A stretch of 64,000 bases of DNA from the NCBI RefSeq assembly GCF_014698235.1, contig NZ_JACJSP010000004.1, positions 272,906 through 336,905 of the forward strand, in the 5' to 3' direction. The translations under genes were made by a program, and so were the position numbers. Within the stretch, counting starts at the first letter, position 1. Each line of letters begins with the position of its first letter. Origin of the DNA: Limnothrix sp. FACHB-406 (GTDB lineage: Bacteria > Cyanobacteriota > Cyanobacteriia > CACIAM-69d). Under the pieces are notes generated by a model. That model saw only the letters and a program-made list of their open reading frames with translations. It ran no database searches and was not told where the DNA came from. Below are positions 1 to 9,176 of this stretch, piece by piece.

Positions 1-1488
1 GATCGGGGCGGTTTCTTTGGGCTATATCTGATCCCGGCGATTGGCTATCCCCAGCGGGCGATCGTGCCCAAGGATGTGGTGTTCTTGATGGACACCTCCG
101 GTTCCCAACAGGGGCAGCCGTTGGCCAAGTCCAAGGAATTGATGCGCCGTTTCATCAATGGTCTGAACCCTAACGACACCTTCACGATCATTGACTTTGC
201 CAATGCGGCCACCCGCTTGTCCGATCGCCCCTTGGCCAACACCGCCGCCAACCGACAGCGGGCCTTGGGCTACATCGAAGCCCTGCAAGCCAACGGCGGG
301 ACTAATCTGCAAGCGGGCATTGATGAAGTATTGCGGTTTCCAGCGGCCGAAGCGGGGCGATTGCGGAGTGTGGTGCTGCTGACCGATGGCTACATTGGCA
401 ATGATCGGGAGGTGATCGCCAGCGTTCAGCGCAATCTAAAACCCGGGAATCGGCTGTTTAGCTTTGGGGTGGGCAGTTCCGTCAACCGCTTTTTGCTCGA
501 TCGCTTGGCGGAAGTGGGACGCGGAACCCTGCAAGTGGTGCGCCAAGACGAAACCACCGACGCTCCCGTGGAAAAATTCTTTCGTCAAATTGCCAACCCG
601 GTGCTCACGGAGGTGCGGGTGCGTTGGGAAGGGCCCGGCCCCGGCCCAGATCTTTATCCGGCCGCCGCGCCGGATCTGTTTGCGGCTCAACCCTTGGTGA
701 TCTTTGGGCGCAAGGCCGATCGCGCCCCCGGAACCCTAATTGTGACAGGCAGAACCGCCGGTAACCAACCCTTTGAGCAACGGTTCAAGGTGGAGTTTAG
801 TCAGAGCGATCGACCGGCCATTGCTCAACTGTGGGCCCGGTCACGGATCAAAGACCTCATGAATCAGCTCTATGGCAACGAGGTGAAATCCCTGATTGAT
901 CGGGTGGTTGAAACCTCCTTGGCCTACCGAGTTTTGTCTCAATACACCGCCTTTGTGGCCGTGAGTGAGGAAGTGCGTGTCAACCCGGATGGTTCAACCC
1001 AGCGGGTGACGGTTCCCGTGGAGTTGCCAGAAGGAACCAGCTATGAAGGCTTCTTTGGCGCATCTGATCGCTCCGAGGCGGCCCGATCGGTGGGTGCTCC
1101 CCCGCGCCCCACGGGTGGCCGCAGCGGCTTGCAACCCGCGCCCCTCCCGATCGCCCCGCCGCCGCCCGCTGGGGAAGTGGAGGGCGATCTTACGTCTCCG
1201 TTGCCAACGGGCCCCACGGTGCAGATTGCCAGCGCACCGGGATTGGATCAACGGGCGATCGAGCAGCTCACGCAACACCTCAAACGCAATTTGCCAGCCA
1301 ATCTGCGGGGGACGTTCGTGGTTACCCTCACCCTGGAACGCGGTTCCGTGGTGGGTGTGGTTTGGGATGACACGGTTTCCAGTGCCCTGACCCCCGAGCA
1401 AGCGGCCCAATTCCGGCAAGTGCTGCTGCGTTGGGCCAATGCTCCAACCAACTTGCGATCGCTTCAATTGCAAGTGGAATTGCGCTAG
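1..1488 (+). CDS. VWA-domain (inter-alpha-trypsin-inhibitor-like) protein, 5' end cut by window
   Basis: The reading frame is open from base 1, so the N-terminus (in this family usually a VIT domain) lies outside the window. Visible residues 25-200 form a von Willebrand A domain: the MIDAS motif DxSxS is at D31/S33/S35, followed by the GGTNLQAGI loop and a TDGYIGND segment that supplies the other metal ligands. A proline-rich linker (about 370-410) leads to an 80-residue C-terminal domain I do not recognise. Such proteins bind ligands or partners through a metal ion, usually outside the cytoplasm; the actual ligand is unknown. Fourteen-base tandem repeats begin 15 bases after the stop. Confidence 0.85.
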   Translation, partial: DRGGFFGLYLIPAIGYPQRAIVPKDVVFLMDTSGSQQGQPLAKSKELMRRFINGLNPNDTFTIIDFANAATRLSDRPLANTAANRQRALGYIEALQANGGTNLQAGIDEVLRFPAAEAGRLRSVVLLTDGYIGNDREVIASVQRNLKPGNRLFSFGVGSSVNRFLLDRLAEVGRGTLQVVRQDETTDAPVEKFFRQIANPVLTEVRVRWEGPGPGPDLYPAAAPDLFAAQPLVIFGRKADRAPGTLIVTGRTAGNQPFEQRFKVEFSQSDRPAIAQLWARSRIKDLMNQLYGNEVKSLIDRVVETSLAYRVLSQYTAFVAVSEEVRVNPDGSTQRVTVPVELPEGTSYEGFFGASDRSEAARSVGAPPRPTGGRSGLQPAPLPIAPPPPAGEVEGDLTSPLPTGPTVQIASAPGLDQRAIEQLTQHLKRNLPANLRGTFVVTLTLERGSVVGVVWDDTVSSALTPEQAAQFRQVLLRWANAPTNLRSLQLQVELR

Positions 1489-1502
1489 GGGGATGTCGGA
1501 AT

Positions 1503-1539
1503 AGCCAAAACTGCACAGCCAAAACTGCACAGCCAAAAC
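1503..1539. repeat. 14-bp tandem repeat, 2.6 copies
   Basis: The unit AGCCAAAACTGCAC occurs at 1503-1516 and 1517-1530, with a partial third copy to 1539. It lies just after the stop codon of the VWA gene, in the gap between two convergent genes. Confidence 0.9.
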
Positions 1540-1564
1540 CGTAACCTGATGGGCTTCGTCGAGG

Positions 1565-3445
1565 TTAGGGGCTAGCTGGCGCAGGCGAGATCCACCGCTG
1601 CCAAGCGCTAATTTGGGTTTGGGCGGCCTCGTAGGTGGTGGCTGCCCGGGGAATGCGGCGAGCCAAGGCCACCGCACCGGGTAAGTCGCCGTTGGCCGCC
1701 TGCTGTTGGGCCAAAGCTAAAAGCTGCTGGCTCCAGCGGGCAATGTTACCGTCAGCCTGACTCCGCCAAGGGCTGTTGCGTTTGACCCGATCGGCCAGCA
1801 GGATGGCGCTCACGAGGCCGTCCGGACTGTTGGCGGTGGCGAGCTGTTGGGCCTCCGTGAGTTGTTGTTGATCTTGGCGCTGGGTTTGCCAACGGGCGAT
1901 CGCCTGTTGGGCCTGGCGATAGAGCGATCGGCCACTGGCAATTTGGTTCGCCATGTCGATCGCCCCCGCGAGGTCGCCCCCCCGAGCCAGCTCCTCCGCC
2001 TGTTGCAAAATCGGCTCGTCCTGTCGCTGTTCCAACTCCGCTCGCCAAGCGGCCACCCGGCGACGGGCATCGGCGGCCAAAGGGCTTTCCGGTTCAATGC
2101 GCTGGGCCTGGGCGATCGCCTCGGCCCAACGCCCCTGACCGGCCAGGGTTTCCGCTTGATCCAACAGGGGGCGATCGCGCAGTTCTTGAATTTGACGGCT
2201 CCAGTTGGTAATTTCCCGCCGCGCCAGGGCCGCCAAACCGCTGGTGTCCGGAATTTCCTGGGCCTGGGAAATGGCGTTGGTTAGGTCTACTAACGTGCCC
2301 GATTGGGCTAACTCTTTTGCTCGCTCCAACCGCGCTGCATCTTCGCTGTCCCGTCGCCATTGGGCAATTTTGGCTTGGGCTCGTTCATAGAGGGGTCGCC
2401 CTTCCGGAATTTTGCTGGCCTCCTCGATCGCCACTTCCAAATCCTTAGGCGTGCCCCCTTTGGCCGCCGTTTCCGCCGTTGCCAGGTTGCGTAAATCTTC
2501 TGCTTGGGCCCGCAACGATTCCCGATCGGGCAGCAAATCCGCCCACCGCAACGCCGCCTCTCCATTACCGCGATCGATACTTTTCTGGGCCAGGGTCAGC
2601 ACCTGTTCCGTTAAATCCGCGATCGTCTGTTGCGCAAGGGGATACAGTCGCCGCCGCGCTTCAATGCCCCGCAGCAGTTCAAAGGCCTGCTCAAAGCGAT
2701 CGGGATTGCCGCCTTTTGCCAGCGCCAGGGCCCGGCGAATCCGTCCATCATCCTGGCGCGTTTCCGCAATCAGCACCCGCAGCTCATCGTGTTTGACCGT
2801 TGCCCAATAGCGCAGGGGGCCACGCACCAGCCGGTTAGCATTCCCGATCGCCGCATCCCACTTGCGTTGGTCGATCGCCCCAATCACCGCGTTATAAATG
2901 CCTTCTGCCTCCCGCCAGTCCCGCTCCCAGTCGGCCATCTGTGCTTTCACTTGGCCGTGATTGGGAACCGTTGTTGGGATCTGACGAGCAATTTTCAGCG
3001 CCTCTTCCAAGTTGCCCGCTTGCACGGCCCCATCCGCCAACCGCAAAATTTCCTCCACCCAAGCGACTAAGTAGCGATTCGCTTGGGGGCGCAATTCGTG
3101 ATCTGCCGGGAGCACCTCCACCAGGGCGATCGCCTCCAGCAAATCCCGCACCGTCCGCTTGTTGGCCGCCACTTCCGCGCAGTAAAGGCGCATGGAAGCC
3201 GAAGCCAGCGGCCAAAAGATGGCGGGGCAGTTGGGCAAGGCCGGAACCCGCAACAACAGGGCGATCGCCAGGGCCGTCACAACCAGCAACGCGCCACCAA
3301 TGGCAGCCGACAGCACCAACCAAGAACGATGAGCAGGTTTGGGCGAAATCACAGTGACGCACTCAGCAAGGTTTGGATCGAACGAGTCGATCGCGTCCCG
3401 AATTTTAACCTTAGTGGAGAGACGACGGGGATCGCAATCATGCAA
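1565..3445 (-). CDS. Membrane-anchored helical-repeat protein, conserved in cyanobacteria
   Basis: One hydrophobic segment (residues about 42-66) is followed by some 550 residues of charged, alpha-helical sequence built from repeated blocks of the type QAEELARGGDLAGAIDMANQI...LYRQAQQAIARWQ, resembling TPR/SEL1-like scaffolds. The segment PNCPAIFWPLASASMRLYCAE after the membrane helix is familiar to me from cyanobacterial proteins loosely labelled 'chromosome segregation ATPase', but no ATPase motif is visible. It probably scaffolds other proteins at the membrane. The start is uncertain: no ATG exists; the full frame opens with TTG at 3445, and a GTG at 3352 would still keep the membrane helix. 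Confidence 0.7.
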   Translation of the reverse strand: MHDCDPRRLSTKVKIRDAIDSFDPNLAECVTVISPKPAHRSWLVLSAAIGGALLVVTALAIALLLRVPALPNCPAIFWPLASASMRLYCAEVAANKRTVRDLLEAIALVEVLPADHELRPQANRYLVAWVEEILRLADGAVQAGNLEEALKIARQIPTTVPNHGQVKAQMADWERDWREAEGIYNAVIGAIDQRKWDAAIGNANRLVRGPLRYWATVKHDELRVLIAETRQDDGRIRRALALAKGGNPDRFEQAFELLRGIEARRRLYPLAQQTIADLTEQVLTLAQKSIDRGNGEAALRWADLLPDRESLRAQAEDLRNLATAETAAKGGTPKDLEVAIEEASKIPEGRPLYERAQAKIAQWRRDSEDAARLERAKELAQSGTLVDLTNAISQAQEIPDTSGLAALARREITNWSRQIQELRDRPLLDQAETLAGQGRWAEAIAQAQRIEPESPLAADARRRVAAWRAELEQRQDEPILQQAEELARGGDLAGAIDMANQIASGRSLYRQAQQAIARWQTQRQDQQQLTEAQQLATANSPDGLVSAILLADRVKRNSPWRSQADGNIARWSQQLLALAQQQAANGDLPGAVALARRIPRAATTYEAAQTQISAWQRWISPAPASP

Positions 3446-3598
3446 TCAACTTCGTTATCACCATTGGGAATCAGAGATTGAGAGTTTGGATCAAGCTAGC
3501 TTGATCAGTCAGCTATATGCATGATTAAGACCCTAAACCTAGAAAGTTGAAACTCAGCATCCAAAGTGTGGTGGTTTATTTTAAAGGATTCAAATGAA

Positions 3599-5350
3599 TT
3601 ATGTGCAATTGTAGCTTTCATTCGAATTAAAGCAACGTTCCAGTGCTTGAACAAGAGTTGGTGGTGAGAGAGTTAGATTATGATAAAAGCTGATTTGACT
3701 AAGAGAAGGATGAGAATTATTGAGAACAGTATTACCTGGCAAGTAATAATATTGAAAACCTAATTGGTGACTCATGCGCCAGTAGCATTGATTGACATAG
3801 CTTGGAGCAAAAAATTCTAATATCTTCACGGATTTTTGACACCAAATCATGTTTGTGAAAGCCGCTCCATGAGGGCCGGCGATAACTTCTGCTTGCGAAA
3901 AGAGGTCAACTTGTTCAGTAAATGACAAGCCCTCAGAAACATACTCAAAGTTAAATTTCTCTAAGATTGGATACAGCTCGTTTTCATTTAAAACTCGTCG
4001 AGCACGGGAACGGGATAAATATAAACGTTTCGATGGATATGAATTCAAATTATTTCTAGGTAACAGCCAATCACGTAGTTTGTGAAGACTCCGGCTATGG
4101 CACTCAATGATGCCCAGAAAATTAAATGTCAAAATTGTGTCGGCTGCCAAATGATTAATGAATTGGCTAGAAATACAATTCTTCTCACTGATTCCCAGCG
4201 CTTCTAAGCTTTGAATCTGAAAAGGCAAAGACTCTCCATGAAAGTACCAGTAATCGATTGTTTGACCTATGGATTTTGAGAATTCTAGAAGATCAATCAC
4301 TTGAGGTAGGAACTCAGTAACCCAGTGAAAGTAATTATTGGTATTTTGCTTGGCAATGACAGCTACTGTTCCTGCAATGTATTGGGGATGCGAGAGTTGA
4401 TTGGAAGTAGTAATCAGGCGCTCTGCTCCAATTGACAGACCATCAATTACCGCTCCATCTCGATTCCAGAATACTCGATTGCAAGAATCTACCCAAACAC
4501 GCCCCTGCTCAATGGCCCAGCAGTGGCGAGGAAATTGGCCAAGCGGGCCGAGCGGGGCAAAGGTGGTAACATTATGATCTGCAAGAATCGGCTGCGGCTC
4601 GGGTATCTCTGAGGAATCAGAAATTGGCCATTCTACTAACTGTTCTATTCCGTTTTCTGTATTGTCAATTAATGGTAAACGTTCAATCGAGCATAGTAGA
4701 TCAGGAATAAATTCATCTAATAACGCATCTGGGATACTTCGATAGAGACAACTGCGAGCCTCTTCATGTCGATCAAGGGCTGTAAATGCCTCAAAAAGGA
4801 GATTATGAGGTGCATGAGAGTCTGGGGCAATACGTAACACCCGCAAACACCAGCGGGCTGCGAGGGTTGCATTGCCCTGGTGGATTAATTGGCGAACTTC
4901 GGGAATGAGCCGTTTCAAGGCAGCTTGCTCGAAGGCGGTGGCTTCGGTGGGTCGATCGCGCCGTCGCAGCCAACGACTCAGATCATCGAGGGTTTGCAGG
5001 GAAATGAGGGTGGGGTTCAGCGCGATCGCATTGAGGAACTGCGCGATCGCCCCATTATGTTCTCCCAGTTCCCATTGGAGTTTGCCGAGTTCCCAATGGG
5101 CGATCGCCGTTTGGGAGGGCTGGGGCAATCCTTGGGCGATCGCTTGGTTCCAGGCTTGGACGGCCGCTGGTCGGCGATCGGCTCCCCGCAGCGACTGAGC
5201 TAGGGAACCGTAGGCCAGGGCGGAATCAGGAGCCAACTGGATCGCCTGTCGATCGAGCGCGATCGCCTCGGGCCAATTGCCCTGCTCACGACAAGCGGCC
5301 GCTCGATCGAGCAGCCGCTGTAGGTCTGGGGTGAGGTCTGATGCCGCCAC
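3599..5350 (-). CDS. TPR-containing family 61 glycosyltransferase (DUF563)
   Basis: Roughly the first 220 residues are TPR-like (EAIALDRQAIQLAPDSALAYGSL, and IAQFLNAIALNPTL). The C-terminal 330 residues match the GT61/DUF563 fold: NYFHWVTEFLPQV in its middle and AGPHGAAFTNMIWC near the end are hallmark motifs. GT61 enzymes transfer sugars from nucleotide sugars to glycans or proteins; the acceptor is unknown, probably cell-surface polysaccharide. No ATG is available near the start; GTG at 5350 leaves a 23-base gap to ccsB, whereas the TTG at 5440 would overlap ccsB. The 3' two thirds are much more A/T-rich than the 5' TPR part and than ccsB. Confidence 0.8.
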   Translation of the reverse strand: MAASDLTPDLQRLLDRAAACREQGNWPEAIALDRQAIQLAPDSALAYGSLAQSLRGADRRPAAVQAWNQAIAQGLPQPSQTAIAHWELGKLQWELGEHNGAIAQFLNAIALNPTLISLQTLDDLSRWLRRRDRPTEATAFEQAALKRLIPEVRQLIHQGNATLAARWCLRVLRIAPDSHAPHNLLFEAFTALDRHEEARSCLYRSIPDALLDEFIPDLLCSIERLPLIDNTENGIEQLVEWPISDSSEIPEPQPILADHNVTTFAPLGPLGQFPRHCWAIEQGRVWVDSCNRVFWNRDGAVIDGLSIGAERLITTSNQLSHPQYIAGTVAVIAKQNTNNYFHWVTEFLPQVIDLLEFSKSIGQTIDYWYFHGESLPFQIQSLEALGISEKNCISSQFINHLAADTILTFNFLGIIECHSRSLHKLRDWLLPRNNLNSYPSKRLYLSRSRARRVLNENELYPILEKFNFEYVSEGLSFTEQVDLFSQAEVIAGPHGAAFTNMIWCQKSVKILEFFAPSYVNQCYWRMSHQLGFQYYYLPGNTVLNNSHPSLSQISFYHNLTLSPPTLVQALERCFNSNESYNCT

Positions 5351-5373
5351 AGGAACTAGCCGTTGATTAACCC

Positions 5374-6384
5374 TTAAAAAAACCAGCCGTAGGAATGCAG
5401 GCCCTTGCCCAGCAGGTTCACGCCCAAATAGCAAACCCAAACCACCACAAAGCCCAAGGCGGCCAGGATCGCCGGTTTGCGGCCTTGCCAGCCCTTGGTT
5501 AAGCGGGCGTGGAGATAGGCAGCGAACACCAACCAGGTGATGAAAGCCCAGGTTTCTTTAGGATCCCAGCTCCAGTAGGATCCCCAAGCTTCGTTGGCCC
5601 ACACGCCACCGGCAATGATGCCAATGGTGAGCAGGGGAAAGCCCAGCCCGATCGTCCGGTAGCTGATGTTATCCAGGGTGTCCGCCAGGGTCAACCGTTG
5701 GGGCGACAGGTTCAGGGCGGTGGTGCTGTCAGTGGCGGGGCGATCGAGCAGGGCAACCCCGCTGGCTTCCCCCCCGATCGACAGGGCGGCCGGCGCTTCA
5801 ACGGCCGCCGTGCTGACCGCCAGCCGCGCCACCTTATCCCGAAAACTGCCCGTGCCCACGGAGCTACCGCGCAGGGTCACATTCTGCCCCTTCGTCACAA
5901 TCAAAAAGGCGATCGCCAGCAACGACCCCACCATCAGGGCCGAATAGCTGAGCATCATCACGCTCACATGCATCATCAGCCAGTTGGACTTCAGGGCCGG
6001 AACCAACGGCTCGGCGGCCTGCATACTGTCCGGGAGGGACAGGGCCGCAAAGGCCGTAATCCCCATGGCCACGGGAGCCGTGACAATTCCAACCCAGCGG
6101 CTGCGGCTGTTGCGTTCGGTCAACAAATGGACAGCCGTGATTCCCCAAGCGAGGAAAAACAGCGATTCATATAAATTGCTGAGGGGGAAATAGCCCGCCT
6201 CAATCCATCGTGCGCCCAACAATGCCGCCATGCAGAGGTTGGCGATCGCCATGCCAGCCGTGCCCAAGGATCCCAACAGAATCCATTGGGGAAACGCCGC
6301 CCCCACCCAATACAGCAGCATCGTCACCAGCAGGATGCCAAACGATGCGTTATCTAACCAGGTTTGCAGTACAACCAAATCCAT
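5374..6384 (-). CDS. ccsB: Cytochrome c biogenesis protein CcsB/ResC (haem handling)
   Basis: The protein has 336 residues and about eight hydrophobic segments. The tryptophan-rich haem-binding WWD motif is at [19 protein letters not shown] near the C-terminus, with conserved histidines in [16 protein letters not shown] and AAYLHARL. With CcsA/ResB-type partners it exports haem and attaches it to apocytochromes c on the lumenal or periplasmic side (System II), as needed for cytochromes f and c6. The start is the ATG at 6384. In naming, cyanobacterial 'ccsA' and 'ccsB' are often swapped; the WWD motif is what defines this member. Confidence 0.9.
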   Translation of the reverse strand: MDLVVLQTWLDNASFGILLVTMLLYWVGAAFPQWILLGSLGTAGMAIANLCMAALLGARWIEAGYFPLSNLYESLFFLAWGITAVHLLTERNSRSRWVGIVTAPVAMGITAFAALSLPDSMQAAEPLVPALKSNWLMMHVSVMMLSYSALMVGSLLAIAFLIVTKGQNVTLRGSSVGTGSFRDKVARLAVSTAAVEAPAALSIGGEASGVALLDRPATDSTTALNLSPQRLTLADTLDNISYRTIGLGFPLLTIGIIAGGVWANEAWGSYWSWDPKETWAFITWLVFAAYLHARLTKGWQGRKPAILAALGFVVVWVCYLGVNLLGKGLHSYGWFF

Positions 6385-6701
6385 AGCTTACGGCGGGTTT
6401 AAAAGCCCCTAGTAATCCCAACCATCCACCCTATCAACTCCCGATCGATTCCGTGCAAGTTTCGGCAGCGACGGCGGTTGACCGTGGCGGGATGTTGGGT
6501 TGGGGAAACGATTCGATCGCGGTGTTTTCTTCTCTATCAATTTTAGAGAACTAGGGAGCCAGAAAGTCTGGTCTGGGGGGGCAATCACCTTTTGCGCCGC
6601 CGAACTGGATCTTGGGGCCTGGCCGATCGGGGCCGGTAAACTATCAAACAAGCCCCTGATTGCTGTTCCCGATCGCCCAAGCAGTCAGGCCATTCCGACC
6701 C
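6385..6701. other. Intergenic region between divergent genes
   Basis: A 317-base gap between the ccsB start (minus strand) and a small plus-strand gene. It must hold promoters for both, but I see no convincing boxes, RNA or repeat. Confidence 0.5.
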
Positions 6702-7070
6702 ATGAACCCCTTTTTTCCCGATCGCCCCGAGCCGTCTAACATGCCCGAACCGGAACCACCCCAGCCCCCCCAAGCGCAACAGACCGCCCAAAAGCGGGCG
6801 ATCGCGTTTTTAACCCTGGATATTCAGCGGGTGAAAGCAGCGGCGACAGAATTGCTCGAAAAGCTAGAAGCGGTGCGAACGGGGGAACTAGACGGTTGGG
6901 AGCGGTTGGGTAATGCCTATTGTTTGAATCTGTCGGGCGATCTCGCCACGATTGAAGACACGGTGGATGACGAATCGCCAAGTTGCACCCTGTCGATCGA
7001 GGAATTTGCCCAACTCGTTCAGGATTGGATTATTGATCTGGAGGCGGACGAAACGGATGAGAATTTCTGA
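6702..7070 (+). CDS. Small acidic hypothetical protein
   Basis: About 122 residues from the ATG at 6702 (another ATG at 6741 is possible; an in-frame TTG at 6660 is less likely). The first 30 residues are proline-rich, followed by an amphipathic helix (AIAFLTLDIQRVKAAATELLEKLEAV) and an acidic C-terminal half (SIEEFAQLVQDWIIDLEADETDE). There are no membrane segments, signal peptide or known motif; it is probably cytosolic and perhaps binds a partner. I do not recognise the family beyond its looking like a conserved cyanobacterial small protein. Confidence 0.65.
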   Translation: MNPFFPDRPEPSNMPEPEPPQPPQAQQTAQKRAIAFLTLDIQRVKAAATELLEKLEAVRTGELDGWERLGNAYCLNLSGDLATIEDTVDDESPSCTLSIEEFAQLVQDWIIDLEADETDENF

Positions 7071-7110
7071 TGGCCGCCAGGGACTAATTCAGTAAAACTT
7101 CGTAACTAGA

Positions 7111-7584
7111 ATGTCCTTTCCGCCTTCTCTGCCCTGGCTCTCGCTTCGGCAATTTTGGTTCTGTTTTCTGAGCTATTTACTCTTGAGCACTGTCCTGTTC
7201 ATGGGTAGCTCGTTTACCATGCTGGCTTGGATTGTTTATCTATTTTTTCTCTTGCCATTCTATGGATTTTTAATTCTGTGGCTGGCAACCTTAACCAGTC
7301 GATATCGTGGATATCGGTTACAGGTCAAGCCATTGTTTTTAGTCTTGGTTCTGGTTAGCCAAATTTTGGCAATTATCGTGAGTCCGGGGAATTGCTATGG
7401 CTTCAAGCAAGGCAATCAATGCTATAGCCTGGCTCAGGTTTGGTGGGGAAATTTAGGCGAAATCAGCTCTCAAAATCAACCGCCCCATTGGAGTGCGATC
7501 GAGCAATCCTTTTTGCCCCTTCTTGTAATTTACGGTTTTCTGTTAGTGCTATCAATTAGTACGCTCAGGCGGTCTAGTCGATAA
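7111..7584 (+). CDS. Hypothetical membrane protein, 157 aa
   Basis: Four hydrophobic segments are seen (residues about 15-33, 36-62, 74-93 and 132-150), with a cysteine-containing polar loop (PGNCYGFKQGNQCYS) between the third and fourth, which may form a disulphide outside the cytoplasm. The sequence is more A/T-rich than ccsB or trpF. The start is ATG at 7111. No known family is recognised. The gene lies 40 bases after the small acidic gene and may be cotranscribed; a hairpin follows the stop. Confidence 0.65.
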   Translation: MSFPPSLPWLSLRQFWFCFLSYLLLSTVLFMGSSFTMLAWIVYLFFLLPFYGFLILWLATLTSRYRGYRLQVKPLFLVLVLVSQILAIIVSPGNCYGFKQGNQCYSLAQVWWGNLGEISSQNQPPHWSAIEQSFLPLLVIYGFLLVLSISTLRRSSR

Positions 7585-7621
7585 ACAAGGGGCTTAAGAT
7601 CTTGGTTTTAAACCCCTTGTT
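7584..7621 (+). terminator. Hairpin after the 157-aa membrane protein gene
   Basis: Nine-base perfect arms (AACAAGGGG at 7584-7592, complement at 7613-7621) with further inner A-T pairs. There is no clear T tract, so it may be a weak terminator or a 3'-end stabiliser. Confidence 0.5.
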
Positions 7622-7692
7622 CTGAAAATTGGGTGGAAATTTTTGCGTGATGCTAACGTGCGGTTTTAAAGCCGACGTTGAGCAGCTAAACC

Positions 7693-7968
7693 CTACAGCA
7701 AACCAGCGTTAGCCAAACCCAAAATCATCCCTGCTCCCAACAGGTGACCAAAGCTCGCGGTTGCCAACAATTCCGGAATCCCAAACCCGGTGAAAATGGC
7801 AGGCAAAGGCAAGGGCAAAGTGGGGCCAACGCCGCGCTTTTGAATTGCGTAGTAACCAATCACGATCGCGAACACATTGCAAGTGATCATGATGATCCCC
7901 ACATTGGGCGACCATTCAGTGGTGGTGGCGGTGGCCAAAAGATTTTGAATCGTGAATAGATTAAACAA
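7693..7968 (-). CDS. psaK: Photosystem I reaction centre subunit PsaK
   Basis: PsaK is a two-helix thylakoid subunit at the edge of photosystem I that binds chlorophyll and takes part in antenna coupling. The hallmark stretches TTTEWSPNVGIIM, LPLPLPAIFTGFG and PELLATASFGHLLGAGMILGL are present. A strong GGAGGA lies seven bases before a TTG at 7968, which I take as the start (91 residues); a TTG five codons upstream lies on top of that ribosome site and is unlikely. The upstream region carries a tandem duplication and stands divergent from trpF. Confidence 0.93.
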   Translation of the reverse strand: MFNLFTIQNLLATATTTEWSPNVGIIMITCNVFAIVIGYYAIQKRGVGPTLPLPLPAIFTGFGIPELLATASFGHLLGAGMILGLANAGLL

Positions 7969-8478
7969 GGGTCGTTCCTCCAAGGATTCAGAATGCTAAA
8001 GCCATCAATTGCTAAAGCCATCAATTGTTGAGGATAATTAACAGAAATTGCCCAAGAGCAAAGCGTTAAAAATCCAATGGAAATTGATATTGTAAACAGG
8101 TTGTGAAGGAATCGGGCTGCTGGGAACTGCTGGTTGGATCAAAAATGGGGCTAATGATTGGTGCAAATTTATGACTCAAATTCATGACCCAAATTCATGA
8201 CCCATTGATCGGTCATTTTGATCGGTCATTGACGGCTCATGGATAGCTTATGACTAGCTCAAATTGCCATGAGTGAACCATTGCAGCCTGCTGACTCCCC
8301 GCAGCGGAAACCGGCCAAATTATAGAAACCCGATCTCAGGGGTAGACAGCCCTGTTATTAAGACTTAACAGAAATTTCGGTAGACTTTAACAGTACTCAA
8401 CATTGCCAACCTTAGGGTTTTTGGACAACAAAGCCCGATCACAACGCTCAGGCTTGGAATTTTTCGGAATTTTTGCTG
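7969..8478. promoter_or_regulatory. Divergent psaK/trpF intergenic region with direct repeats
   Basis: About 510 A/T-rich bases without a credible gene. They hold a 16-bp tandem duplication (7995-8026), a second cluster of direct repeats (CAAATTCATGAC copies near 8177-8202, TGATCGGTCATT copies near 8206-8230), and two copies of TTAACAGAAATT (about 8038 and 8366). Repeats in a photosystem promoter suggest regulator binding, but I cannot assign a factor. Confidence 0.5.
7995..8026. repeat. 16-bp perfect tandem duplication
   Basis: GCTAAAGCCATCAATT occurs twice in direct succession (7995-8010, 8011-8026), in the 5' region of psaK. Confidence 0.95.
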
Positions 8479-9168
8479 ATGCTCGTCAAAATTTGCGGAC
8501 TGAAGGATCCTGACCAAGCGGTGGCGATCGCCCGTTTAGGTGCTTGGGCGATCGGGTTGATTGCTGTGCCCGCTTCGCCGCGCTATGTCAGTCCGGCGCA
8601 AATGCGCTTGGTAAGCGATCGGCTGGTGGCGGCGGGCTGTGCAGTGGAGCGGGTGGGCATCTTTGCGAACACGGATCTAGACACGATCGCCGCAACCGTG
8701 ACCACAGGCAACCTGACGATCGTGCAACTGCATGGGGATGAGTCCCCGGAGTTTTGTGAAGCGGTGCGATCGCGCTTGCCCCATCAAACCCTTTGGAAAG
8801 CGCTGCGGGTGCGATCGGCGGAAACCCTTGATTTAGCAGAATCCTACGCAACGGCGGTGGATGCTCTGTTGTTGGATGCTTACCGGCCTGAGGCCTTGGG
8901 CGGCACGGGCCACACCCTCGATTGGCAGCGGTTACAAGCTTGGCGATCGCCCCTGCCTTGGTTTTTGGCGGGTGGCATTACCCCCGATAACGTGCTCCAG
9001 GCGATCGACACCCTGGCCATGGCTGCCCCGATCGGGATTGATCTGTCGAGCGGGGTGGAGCGGGGGCCCGCTGATAAAGACATGGAGCAGGTGGCTCGGT
9101 TGTTTCGGGTGTTGCGCCAACGGTTGCCCTTGGCCGCGCCGGTCACCGATCGCCCCTTGGAGTCTTAA
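8479..9168 (+). CDS. trpF: Phosphoribosylanthranilate isomerase TrpF
   Basis: TrpF converts N-(5-phosphoribosyl)anthranilate to the ribulose form in tryptophan biosynthesis. The protein is a single TIM barrel of about 229 residues: MLVKICGLKDPDQA with the catalytic cysteine at the start, SPRYVSPAQ, VQLHGDE, LLDAY with the catalytic aspartate, WFLAGGITPDNV and GIDLSSGVE as the phosphate-binding end. The ATG at 8479 fits the family start; a TTG two codons earlier is less likely. No other trp genes are nearby. Confidence 0.95.
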   Translation: MLVKICGLKDPDQAVAIARLGAWAIGLIAVPASPRYVSPAQMRLVSDRLVAAGCAVERVGIFANTDLDTIAATVTTGNLTIVQLHGDESPEFCEAVRSRLPHQTLWKALRVRSAETLDLAESYATAVDALLLDAYRPEALGGTGHTLDWQRLQAWRSPLPWFLAGGITPDNVLQAIDTLAMAAPIGIDLSSGVERGPADKDMEQVARLFRVLRQRLPLAAPVTDRPLES

Positions 9169-9176
9169 GGGTTGGG

